64,000 bases of DNA, from NCBI RefSeq assembly GCF_004193775.1, contig NC_041011.1, positions 43,593,167-43,657,166 on the forward strand, given 5' to 3'. The translations under genes and the position numbers were made by a program. Numbering within the stretch: the stretch's first letter is position 1; each line of letters begins with the position of its first letter. A model generated the notes under the pieces. It was not told where the DNA came from. It made no database searches and saw only the letters and a list, made by a program, of their open reading frames with translations. The stretch is from Glycine soja (Eukaryota; Streptophyta; Magnoliopsida; Fabales; Fabaceae). Shown here piece by piece: positions 42,077 through 51,934 of this stretch.

Positions 42077-42523
42077 ACATTCATTGTTTATTTATTTGTA
42101 TTCATTATGCGATATAATTCGTTGTAACCCGTCACTAACCAATTAATATTATCAACTACTCGTTTGGTTAAGCAAGGAAATTATTGGTCCAACAAAAATC
42201 ATTTACGCGTGCAGCATACATCATTGTCATAATTGACAACACATAATGACATGCATGCGTATTACAGTTTGAGTGTGACAACACATTGGTTGACTTCAGT
42301 ACACATTTTGAAACTAGCAGTCGCTCGACAACACATTGGTTGACTTGACTACACATTAGCGACAACACATTGGCTGACTTGACTACACATTTACGCGTGT
42401 CTATTTTTTTGTAAACAAAGTTAAACAAAGGCTCGGTCACAACCATCTATATATATGGCAGACTAGGCTACTAAATCACACATTATCTTGCTTTCAAATA
42501 ATCTCCCAACTGATACACAAACT
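42077..42523. other. Spacer with short repeats between the two rightward MULE genes
   Basis: Contains three degenerate copies of a GACAACACATTGGTTGACTT word (about 42277-42392), then a TATATATATGG box near 42450 that could serve the next gene. Confidence 0.5.
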
Positions 42524-43345
42524 ATGGCATTTCTAGGAGAAACTAGCAGTCAGACGATTGTCAACTCAAGGTTGGCTTTCATTTATCCAAATGGATCGAT
42601 TATTCACAATGATACTGGGGTTTACTTCCAAACTTCAACTCCGGTGCCCATTCGAGTACCAAATAGGTGTGATTTTGCAAGCCTAAAAACCAGAATACAC
42701 AATACCCTTCAGCTATCCGACAAACAATTTTTGGATGAAATTCACTACCGGAAGCCATTCACCGATACAGGTAACCAAATTCGCTTTGAGTGTATCAAAT
42801 TGATAAATGATGACGATGTCAACACAATGTTAATGTGTAATGATCAATTTTCTTGTGTTGGTCCGATTGAGTTATTATGCACCGTTGGAAGAACACCAGA
42901 TGAAATAATAAACTTACTTGAACGCACTATGCCTCGTATTCATGACGCGATCCTGTATTACAACGGCAAATGGAACATGCCACCGCAGAACAAATTTGTT
43001 GGTTGCGCGTTCACAGGAAAAAATCCTAAGAAATTTCAAATTCCTTCAACATGTACCATCGATGAACTGAAGAATTTAATCAAGCAAGTTGCACCTAAAG
43101 GGATTCCCCCTCTTGGAATTCACGAATCACAAACGGTAAGACGATTGTTTTTCCGCCAACCAGCTCGGTTTGAGTATTCAGATACGGTTATAAAATATGA
43201 AATAAATGAGCTGATCACCAACGAAGAACTGCTGAAGGTGTTAGTACAATCTAACTACTGGAAAAAATATGGACCAATAGAAATTTTAGTTGTCTTTACT
43301 AAATATGTTGAAGACGAGGTCAGTGGGACGTCGCTAAAGAACTGA
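42524..43345 (+). CDS. Uncharacterised MULE passenger protein with two related modules
   Basis: One exon of 273 codons from the ATG at 42524; the frame is open from 42488, but MAFLGETSSQ looks the better start. I do not recognise an assigned function. The protein splits into two similar halves, residues about 16-120 and 140-260. Each runs from a tyrosine/asparagine/glycine strand (YPNGSI; YYNGKW) through a VPNxCDFASLK-like or IPSTCTIDELK helix start, then YRKPF/FRQPA, then IRFE/IKYE, and ends GPIELL/GPIEIL. This ubiquitin- or PB1-like pattern recalls a module at the N-terminus of some plant MuDR transposases. That is an inference from memory; an interaction role with the transposase is possible but unproven. 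It ends about 1.1 kb from the convergent plant mobile domain gene. Confidence 0.75.
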   Translation: MAFLGETSSQTIVNSRLAFIYPNGSIIHNDTGVYFQTSTPVPIRVPNRCDFASLKTRIHNTLQLSDKQFLDEIHYRKPFTDTGNQIRFECIKLINDDDVNTMLMCNDQFSCVGPIELLCTVGRTPDEIINLLERTMPRIHDAILYYNGKWNMPPQNKFVGCAFTGKNPKKFQIPSTCTIDELKNLIKQVAPKGIPPLGIHESQTVRRLFFRQPARFEYSDTVIKYEINELITNEELLKVLVQSNYWKKYGPIEILVVFTKYVEDEVSGTSLKN

Positions 43346-43465
43346 ATGTCATGTTTAATTTTTTGTTTTTTCGTTGATGTAACCTTTATATGTTTACGGC
43401 GTGTTTAATTCCCATAATAAAGTTGAATGCGTTGTTTCAGTGGTCCAAAAAATTAATTGTTAAAA

Positions 43466-44038
43466 GGGTTCATTTTGTATTTTTTTGGATCTTGAGGCTT
43501 TGTTTTGACGTGTTAGTTGACGGAACCATGGAACGGGACTATTTTTTTTGGATTCTTTGACGTCCAAACATGAGAAATGGCTGCCCTCCGTTGTCTCAGG
43601 GCACTGGCACACCCACGCAAAAAAATCCCAAACATGGGTACTTGAACATGGAAAAAGGGTTCATTATGTATTTTTTTGGATCTTGAGGCTTTGTTTTGAC
43701 GTGTTAGTTGACGGAACCATGGAACGGGACTATTTTTTTTGGATTCTTTGACGTCCAAACATGAGAAATGGCCGTCCTCCGTTGTCTCAGGGCACTGCCA
43801 CACCCACGCAAAAAAATCCCAAACATGGGTACTTGAACATGGAAAAAATATTCATTTTGTATTTTTTTGGATCTTGAGGCTTTGTTTTGACGTGTTAGTT
43901 GACGGAACCATGGAACGGGACTATTTTTTTTGGATTCATTGACGTCCAAACATGAGAAATGGCCGTCCTCCGTTGTCTCAGGGCACTGCCACACTCACGC
44001 AAAAAAATCCCAAACATGGGTACTTGAACATGGAAAAA
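43466..44038. repeat. Three tandem copies of a 191-bp repeat
   Basis: Units 43466-43656, 43657-43847 and 43848-44038, nearly identical. Each contains TTGACGTGTTAGTTGACGG and CATGGGTACTTGAACATGG words. They lie between the 3' ends of convergent genes. Reading frames across them repeat with the unit and are not genes. Confidence 0.96.
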
Positions 44039-44438
44039 ATATTCATTTATGTAATTCTTACAAACAAAACTCATGATTCTAAAAACTTCTGTTTTTTATG
44101 TAATTCTTACAAACATGGAAAAAGGGTTCATTTATGTAATTCTTACAAACATGGGTACTTGAACATGGAAAAAAGGTTCACTTATGAATTATTAATCATT
44201 TTAAAAACTTTTATTTTTTATGTAATTCTGACAAACAAAACTCATGATTCTAGGTTCCTTTTTTTTAAAAATAAATTTAAAACAACCGTAAACTTCGCTT
44301 AAGGACCACAAACAATCGGAATAACAAACTATATTATAAAATAATAAACTGTGCAAAACACGTCAACTATATTAAACAAAAATTGTAATAATTACAAATA
44401 TTCATGTCAACTACAACACAACAAAATAAATACAATGA
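44039..44438. other. Degenerate short repeats after the 191-bp array
   Basis: Several copies of ATGTAATTCTTACAAACA and GAACATGGAAAAA words (44039-44260), then AT-rich DNA up to the end of the minus-strand gene. Non-coding. Confidence 0.55.
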
Positions 44439-46508
44439 TCAATGGTCCGTGCGGCGTCTCTGACGAGCCCTGACCGTCCCATCAGCACTGGGTCCCCCTC
44501 TCGCAATCGTCAGGCAGTCCTGCATAATGTCATATAACTTTGTGCCTGCAGTGACTATCCTAAGGTTGAGCACACGCTCCAACCTCTGTGCAATCGCCTC
44601 ATATCCCTCATAATCATCCTGTCAAAGTCAGTAAAAACATTTATTATGAAATTCAAAATAAACAACAACTCATAAAACATTAAACACGCAAATAATCTTA
44701 CCACATATGGAGGGGGGTCAAATGCCACTGGAACCTGGGGGCTGGGCGGCTGTATGTAGTCCTCAGGGTCTGCAGCTGGTGCATCCCTCTGCTGGTCAGC
44801 TGCCTGGGTCGGTGTCATGAAAGGGTGAGATATGCGGAAAAACCACTCAATGTAATCCGCAGATACCTGCCCAGGCACTAAACAAGGCTGACCCGCAGGT
44901 AGTAAGTGATCCGCAAACTCCATCCACCTGTCATCTATCTGATCCTGTGACAATCGTGCACTAACAGGCGGTGGAGGGATGCTCTGGATGTAACCGAACT
45001 GGCGTACCACCCTCTCCGGTCGAACTGCGACGATCATAGGACTCCATCTGAGCTGACCCTGGAACGATGAAATCTCCTGAAACGCCCTAACACCCCGATG
45101 CTCCGTGTACGGCAACCAGGACACATCTGTGACGGTCAAACCATCACAACGTGCCCTGTAGGGTGCTCCTGTGATGCCCTTCATGTGCGCCTTCGACGTC
45201 AACCACCGGGAAGCACGTGGGGACGTCTCCTGGTATGTATCGTCAGTCACGCACTGATGCACACTAGGGAAGTGCTCATAGATCCAGCACTACACAATAA
45301 TTGAGGTTAACATAACATAAAAACATGTTTAAATCATAATCGAACCTAACATATTAATAAACACAAAATTTACCTGAAATAGCGTCAAGTACCCCGCAAG
45401 CTGTCGGGTGGTGGTCCTACAAGCCTCATCTAACTGGTCGTACATATGAACCAGCGCGGCAACCCCCCAAGCGTAACCACCACTATGAGCGAGGTCCCGG
45501 AAAGCGTCAAGGTGGACCACATGCACGTATGTTGCACTCTTATTAGCAAAAAGAGTGCAACCGACAAGGTGCAGCAAATAAGCGCGAGCTGCGACAATCC
45601 ACCGCCGGGCCTGACATCTGGTCTCATAAATGTCACGAACCCATCCTAATCGTACATATGCTCCACGTGTGAGTGCTGTCTCGGCTCTGGCCTCCTCCGC
45701 AGACACTTCCAGCAACTCCGTGAGCAAGAATCTGGCCTCCTCCGTAGAAAGAGCGTGGAAACTGTGCAAGGCGCCAGTGATGGGCAAATGTAGAATGGAC
45801 GACACATCATCCAATGTGATCGTCAGCTCTCCTACTGGAAGGTGGAAGGTGCTAGTCTCACTGTGCCACCTCTCCACAAATGCGGATATAAGTCCAGGAT
45901 CGCCAGTAATAACTGAACAATCTATCAGTGGACTTAATCCTGTGGCAGCCACCAGGCCTTCAATCTCAGGCACTGGCCTCCCAATCAGTGTCAGCTTCCT
46001 CCCATGTGACACTAACTTCAAATCAGGACGTTCCTGATTTGAAGTACAAATTATACAATTATTAAAAAAAATTAATCATAAACAAATAAATAAACAATGA
46101 CAAATAATTAACAAATTAAAATACTTGTCCACTCCACACGGCATGTGCAACATGCTCGGCAAATGATGTAAGCACTGACGGGTCACGTGGACCACCAGGG
46201 AATCCCTCTGCAGCATCATCACCATCTGACCCCTCACCACTATCAGCACCCTGTGCGTCCGCACGCATCTGAGGTGCCTCCGTAGGCTGCTCAGGGACAT
46301 CATCAGTCATGTCAGCGACGTCCTCAGCCATATCACGTCCCTCCATAGTCATCTGATGAACGCGTAGCCTACGGGCTGAGGCAGTAGGCCTACGGGCTAA
46401 GGCAGTAGGCCTACGCCTCTCGGGAACATCGCCAGCATCCTCGTCAGCAGCTCTATCTCTGCCTACAACTCTACCTATGGCACGACCTAAACCTCGTGTT
46501 CTGGCCAT
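44439..46508 (-). CDS. Plant mobile domain (MAIN-like) protein carried by the MULE
   Basis: Four exons, 46508-46125, 46033-45374, 45289-44702 and 44618-44439, all in phase 0, join to 603 aa ending in TGA. Residues 1-128 are Arg/Ala/Asp-rich and look disordered. The plant mobile domain follows, with the family segment FVERWHSETSTFHLPVGE (about 180-197), the TLDDV motif after it, and the Trp-rich SWLPY and GYIQSIP stretches in exon 3. The family includes the host proteins MAIN and MAIL1, which act with the phosphatase PP7L in silencing and genome stability, and many copies inside transposons. It reads leftward from the right end of the MULE, opposite the transposase. GC content is higher than its surroundings. 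No lesions seen. Its role in the element is unknown. Confidence 0.88.
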
Positions 46509-46529
46509 GATCTGTAAATCATGTCGAAC

Positions 46530-47520
46530 ACGTATTTTTTTCGGTCAAAATATACACAATTTTCTTTATAAAAAATCAACTTTATTTATAAACAAATAAG
46601 ACTAACTTAAATCAAATTATTTTCACACATACACGACCTAATTTTAAAAAAAAAATTAAACAACTTCATTTATATAAAAAAAAACAACTAATGTAAAATA
46701 AAATTATTAATAAACATGCACAACTTAATTTTTTTAAAAAAAATTAAACAATTTCATTTATAAAAAAAAAAACACAACTAATATAAAAATAATTCATTAC
46801 TAAACATCCACAACTTAATTTTTAAAAAAAATTAAACAACTTCATTTATAAAAAAAAACACAACTAATGTAAAAAAAATTAATTAGTAAACATCCAACTC
46901 TTAATTTAAAAAAAAAATAAGAAACTTCATTTCTAAAAAAAAACACAACTAAATTACTTAGTAAACATCAACAAGTTAATTTTTTTAAAAAAAAAATAAA
47001 CAACTTCATTTATAAAAACAAAACACAACTAATATAAAAATAATTCATTACTAAACATCCACAACTTAATTTTTTTAAAAAAATTAAACAACTAATGTAA
47101 AAAAAAAATTATTTAGTAAACATCCACAATTTTTTTAGTAAATAAAATACTTCATTTATAATAAAATAAACTAATTAATTATAAAAAATTAGTATTTTTA
47201 TAAAACTTCCAAAACACACAACTTTAATTATAAAAATAGACAACTTCATTTTTAAAGAAAAAACACTAATTTAAAAAAAAACAATAAACAAAAACAAACA
47301 CAACTACTTTTATAAAAAAAATTAATTTACAAATTAATATTTAGTAAAAATACACAATTTAAATTATAAAAAAAATATGACATCAAAAACCCAAACTTCA
47401 TTTTTCATAAAATCTTAAAAACAAAATAACCAAAATAAATAAAATAATTCATTTAAAAAAAAACAAAACAATTTCTGTTTAAAAAAAATTTTAAAAAAAA
47501 ACACAAAAAAAAAACAAAAA
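46530..47520. repeat. A-rich degenerate tandem repeat
   Basis: About 1 kb of low-complexity DNA with a recurring pattern of CATCCACAACTTAATTTTT, then AAACAACTTCATTTATA, then ACACAACTAATGTAAAA words, at roughly 80-100 bp intervals. It lies just upstream of the plant mobile domain gene, perhaps in its promoter or leader. Non-coding. Confidence 0.8.
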
Positions 47521-47525
47521 AACCA

Positions 47526-47814
47526 CTTCCGGAAGAAGTGTTTCTTCCGGAAACATTCCGGAAGAAGGGGTTCTTCCGGAAAGGTCTTCCGGAACTTTGA
47601 AAGTTCTTCCGGAAGTGCGCGTCTTCCGGAATTCTTCCGGATGAACCACTTCTTCCGGAAAGTTCCCGGAAGAGGTTTTCCGGAAGTCTTCCGGAAGAAG
47701 TGTTCTTCCGGAAGACGTTTGGTTACTTCCGGAAGAACACTTCTTCCGGAAACTTTCCGGAAAAGGTTCTTCCGGAACTTCTGGAAGAACCCCTAACGGG
47801 TCTTCCGGAAGACG
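47526..47814. repeat. TTCCGGAA palindrome array C
   Basis: Sixteen perfect TTCCGGAA octamers plus several one-base variants in about 290 bp, in the right subterminal zone of the MULE. Mirrors arrays A and B at the left end. Confidence 0.95.
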
Positions 47815-48186
47815 CCGTCGTCAGCCTTTTGCGCCATTTTTTCCGGCATCCTCTCGTCTTCTCCCCTCTCGTCTTCTACCCTAGGTTTCGTCTTCTACCC
47901 TAAGGTTCCGTCTTCTACCCTAAGGTTCCACTAACCTAACGTTACACTAACCTACCCTAATGTAGTGCATAACAAAACCAAAGCTAAGAAGAAGGCCACC
48001 TACCTCGAAAGCAAATGGGTCCAAGGGCTGTCGGAGAAGCTCGCGGAGAAGAAGCTTGTCGGGGAAGAGAGAAGAGAAGAAGCTTTTGCGGAAGAGACAC
48101 AGTGAAAAAGAGAGAATGCTTCCGAAAGAGGAAAAAAAATGCTTTTTATTTTTTTAAATGAAGGGCAAAATTGACCTTTCATTGAA
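47815..48186. other. MULE right subterminal zone
   Basis: Holds three tandem copies of a CGTCTTCTACCCTAAGGTT-like unit (about 47867-47930), then AG-rich DNA to the terminal repeat. Probably promoter of the leftward gene or a transposase-binding zone. No coding frame that I trust. Confidence 0.5.
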
Positions 48187-48232
48187 TTACTGGGTGCACC
48201 AACAATATTGCTGGGTGCACCTAGCATATCCC
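48187..48232 (-). repeat. Right terminal inverted repeat of the MULE
   Basis: On the minus strand it begins GGGATATGCTAGGTGCACCC and matches the left repeat at 39 of 46 bases, including the two CACCCAG words. Confidence 0.9.
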
Positions 48233-48241
48233 AATAAACAC

Positions 48242-49551
48242 TTACATTATTCGCACTGTTCGATGTGGGACTCGGCCATCCTTTCTCTACCAATGTGTTC
48301 TGTTTGTTACTTCTTTTATTAACATTTGTTACTTACCTTTTACTTATTTAATTTTATTTTAAAAATAAAAAAATGTTTCATGCCAATTATCTCAAGTTCG
48401 GGGAGAAATTAAGAATTTATTATGTTTTAAATATAGAGATACAAAATCACACAATAATAAAAAATAAAAAAACTACTACATAATAATAAGTTATATAACT
48501 AAAAACAGTAACCAATTATAAAAACTTTTTGTACCCTAAAGAAATAAAAAAATATAAAAATAAAAACGAAAACAATGTAATAATTAGTCTTAATAAAAAA
48601 TTCTAAAATATAATATATTTTATTATATATAATATTATTTCATCTTAATTGTTATGTCTTAGTAAAATAATATAGTATTTTATAATTAGTCTTAATAAAC
48701 TATTATGTTTTTTTCTTTAATTCTAAAATATTACTTCAACTTAAAAATATAAACATAATATTATGTTTTGAAATTATGCTATTTTAATATTACTTAATAT
48801 ATTTCATTATATTATGAAAATATTATTAACTTATTGTCCATCATTCCAGAATCCAGATTTCAAAACATTGCTTCACTTTACCAATTTCAATTTATTGTGG
48901 TGATTCCTATTAATTTTCAAAGTTTTAGAAGGTTATACTGGTTTTTTTTTTAATCATTTTTCGGTCAGATACTCGGGTATTTGTGATTACTTGTAACAGT
49001 ATGTATATCATTAGGTTTTTTTTCACTATTTTATTTGTGCAATCTACTCTTTTGTAATCCCATTTGGAGTATTTTTTTTAATTCCTTCTACTTGGTTTGT
49101 CACTTTCAATGAGATCTACTCATTTTTATCAACAAAATCCAAATGAGACCTTAATCAAGAGATCTGAGTTCAATTTTACTCAAATCAATAACAAGTTGGA
49201 TAATAAACCATTGTTTAAAACATGGATTACGAAAATATTCTACTTATAGCGTATATGATTATGCATTGCTAGGCCATAAATATGCGTAAGAAATGAGAAA
49301 AACTGAAGCTAATACTACAAGCTCTCACGTCAAACACAAACACAACGTGATTTTAAAAGGAATGTCACGTAGATCCGAACACCCAATTAGTTAACTAAAA
49401 TGTCTGATTTCAGAGCATTGGAAAGCAACAAACCGTTATGGCTTTCACACGAAAATGTTTGGCCAAAACGTATGACTAGAATAGAAAGCTTCATGACTTA
49501 AACGTTCTGTTCTCTTCCCACCTTGATAAGAGAACACTGGACACACTTCTT
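48242..49551. other. 3' flank of WAT1 copy C
   Basis: AT-rich spacer. From about 48850 it shows patchy similarity to the 3' flank of copy B (24540-24790), including the GTATTTGTGAT..ACTTGTA pattern. No other gene. Confidence 0.5.
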
Positions 49552-51934
49552 CTATATTCTGCATTCTGGGTCTACAGTACTGCACTGGGATTTATCTTTG
49601 GTCTTCATATAAACCTCTTGGTCACCTTCTTTGCCCCACAACAGAAAGTACAGACCAATTATGACAATTATTGCACCTATGATGCTGAAGATTCATGAGA
49701 AGCAAAAATTTCAGAATTATATTAATTTCTCATTCCAGGAATGCTAGATAAGTGTCACTGTCACATGCTTTCATTCATGGATAAAGCTACATCATATAAG
49801 ATCCTTGAATACTAATAACTTGTACATACTTATTATTACTCATTAGTCACTACTCACTATTTTATGCCGGTAATATTAAAAAAGATATTATCTCATTTAA
49901 AAGCTGTGCTACCACCATGGCACACTAATTAATTATTATCAAACACACATTCTAGATTCTACACATTCTCTTTTTCAATTAAAAAAATGATATTGGTAAG
50001 AGAAAAAAAAATGGCCAATTAGCTAAGCATTCTTAGTTGTTAGGATAATGTTTTATTTTGGAGACGTAAATACTTATATCATGAGTATAGGGCAATCTTA
50101 ATAGATTTAAAGAAATTGTTCATGTAAACAAATTTCAAAATTATGAGGCATCGATTATTACCTGCCCAAATAAAGTTTCTCTCCAAAGACAAAGTAGGCT
50201 AGAATTGCCACTAATATCGTAGAAAGAGGATTAAACACTGTGACAAAAACTGGCCCTTTTTTCTCAGTGCACCATAGTTGAATGTAGATTATCAAACCAG
50301 CAACAACAACTCCCTGCCATTAATTATTGATATCGTTAGAACTCTGGATTTTGTACCTCTTTTTTTCTTTTTGAACAAAGATTTTATACACTTTAGCAGC
50401 TTATTAATTATATTATACTAACACCATATATTGTGGACCACAAGTCAACGTTTAGCCCTATAGTCCATGCTGAAGAGTTGTGTTCTACTATAACTGTGAA
50501 AGCAGCAGATTGTGCTGCTCCAACAAAGCTCATCCACGTGGTGAGTGAGAGTTGGGCAGGGTATCTTTTCAAAGTGGATGCCTGAATTTCCACAATCAAA
50601 TGTTATACGAATTTTGTAATTATTTCAAGTTACAGAAGCAAGAGCTGAAATAAGAATAAAAACTAAAGTACCAAACCACTACGTAAACTATATATGTATT
50701 TTTATAATGAAGCCAGCTCTTTCTTTATGCATGGCATAAAAAATATACACATGAAACTTCTGATAGTTATGACTGAGTTAAGGTGAAAACCTGCATAATG
50801 TACCATAAAGACCATGTAACACAACTTGAAACTGTAAGAATTGAACCCTTTAACCAGTCTTCATTTATAGCAGCACTTTTCCCTGGAATATGGATTAGTG
50901 GATGCCATAAATTTCTCATAACGGGTCCTTTGTACAGTGTCATGATCAAAACACCAGCTAAGGAGATAATGGTCCCAATAACTTTTGCTATACCCCGAGG
51001 ATTTCGAAGATCAAGAACCTCAAACCTACATTTAACTCAACTCTTTTAAGAATAAGATAAAAAAATGTAAATATATTATAATGACTTGTGTTTGAAAAGA
51101 CGAAATTCATGTCGATAAAGAATTAAGTAAACCTGAGTGCCACTGCAATGATGAAGGTAAGGGAAGCTATGGTGTTGATCATGGAAGCAACAAAGGTCGG
51201 ATTTGTGTATTTTAGGCTTGCAAAGTACATATTAAGAGTCACACTAACCCTGAAATTTTTTTAAGTTAGACAAATCAAGTTTCCTTCGCATAGTGAAGAG
51301 CCTCTGGACAATGGGGTACGAAGTTTTAAACAAATCAAGTTTCCTTACTTCCCTATGGTGTAGAGTTGTAGAATTAAGCATGCATTGTCCTTACCCTAAC
51401 AGAGAAAGCACAAAAATTTCCATGAAAAGAGCAAATGTCAGCTTCGGTCTTGCATTTCTGCAAGAAAACATAAAGTTTCTTGTCAAATACATGATAAAAA
51501 ATTATATGATCATGCCAAATTCAATAATTGTTAAGATAAAATAAATTTATCAAGAGTGCAAATGCTAAATTTGATATTAAAATGCAACCAGAGATGGATA
51601 AATCAAGCATTGATAATGCACACTTTTAAGAATCCATGAATCAAATTAAATCAAGCTGATGCATGGCACAAAAAAGAGAGTCATGCAAAGGAATACCAAC
51701 TCTTGAAGAGAAATTAATGCATGTGTACCTCTCCAAAAAGTATGCAAAAGGGAACATCACAACCGCAGCCACAATATGGCGATAGGTTACATACACATAA
51801 GGGCTCATACCATGATTGAAGGAGGCTTCAGTGATGAAATACAAAAAGGTATAGCCCACCTGGACTAAGACCATTAGCAGGTGTGGCTTTAACTCTTTGC
51901 ATACAAGCACATGAGAAGCTTTTTTCTGTGCCAT
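49552..51934 (-). CDS. WAT1-related (nodulin MtN21/EamA) transporter, copy C
   Basis: Seven exons: 51934-51729, 51457-51395, 51249-51133, 51025-50791, 50581-50423, 50313-50162 and 49684-49552. They join to 354 aa, and exons 1-6 have exactly the same lengths as in copy B. About ten hydrophobic helices in two EamA halves; family motifs as in copy B, including SPYVYVTYRH, KYTNPTF, FGEKLYLG and LLWGK. The last exon is 24 bp longer than in copy B, adding residues after WGK, so the cytosolic tail differs. Exon 5 uses a GTTAGT donor after TATGGT. No stops or frameshifts seen. Probable solute exporter at a cell membrane; substrate unknown. Confidence 0.9.

Larger units (their letters stand above)
37379..48241. 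mobile_element. 10.8-kb multigene Mutator-like element (MULE)
   Basis: Bounded by perfect 9-bp direct repeats AATAAACAC (37379-37387 and 48233-48241), the size typical of Mutator insertions. Terminal inverted repeats are about 46 bp (37388-37433 and 48187-48232), 39 of 46 matching. Inside are three apparently intact genes in convergent layout: transposase-OTU (+), a duplicated-module protein (+) and a plant mobile domain protein (-). Both subterminal zones carry TTCCGGAA arrays. This layout, with genes reading inward from each end, recalls maize MuDR. The element looks autonomous or recently so, because none of the three genes shows an internal stop. Confidence 0.93.

Noticed and set aside
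43513..43994. Repeating 96-aa and 67-aa open frames on both strands
   Set aside because: They arise from the 191-bp tandem unit, recur with its period and have no domain or start context.
45630..46037. 135-aa open frame on the plus strand
   Set aside because: Antisense to exon 2 of the plant mobile domain gene; GC-rich coding DNA gives long shadow frames.
47867..47940. Telomere-like CCCTAA words
   Set aside because: The repeat unit is CGTCTTCTACCCTAAGGTT, about 19-21 bp, not a telomeric heptamer array.
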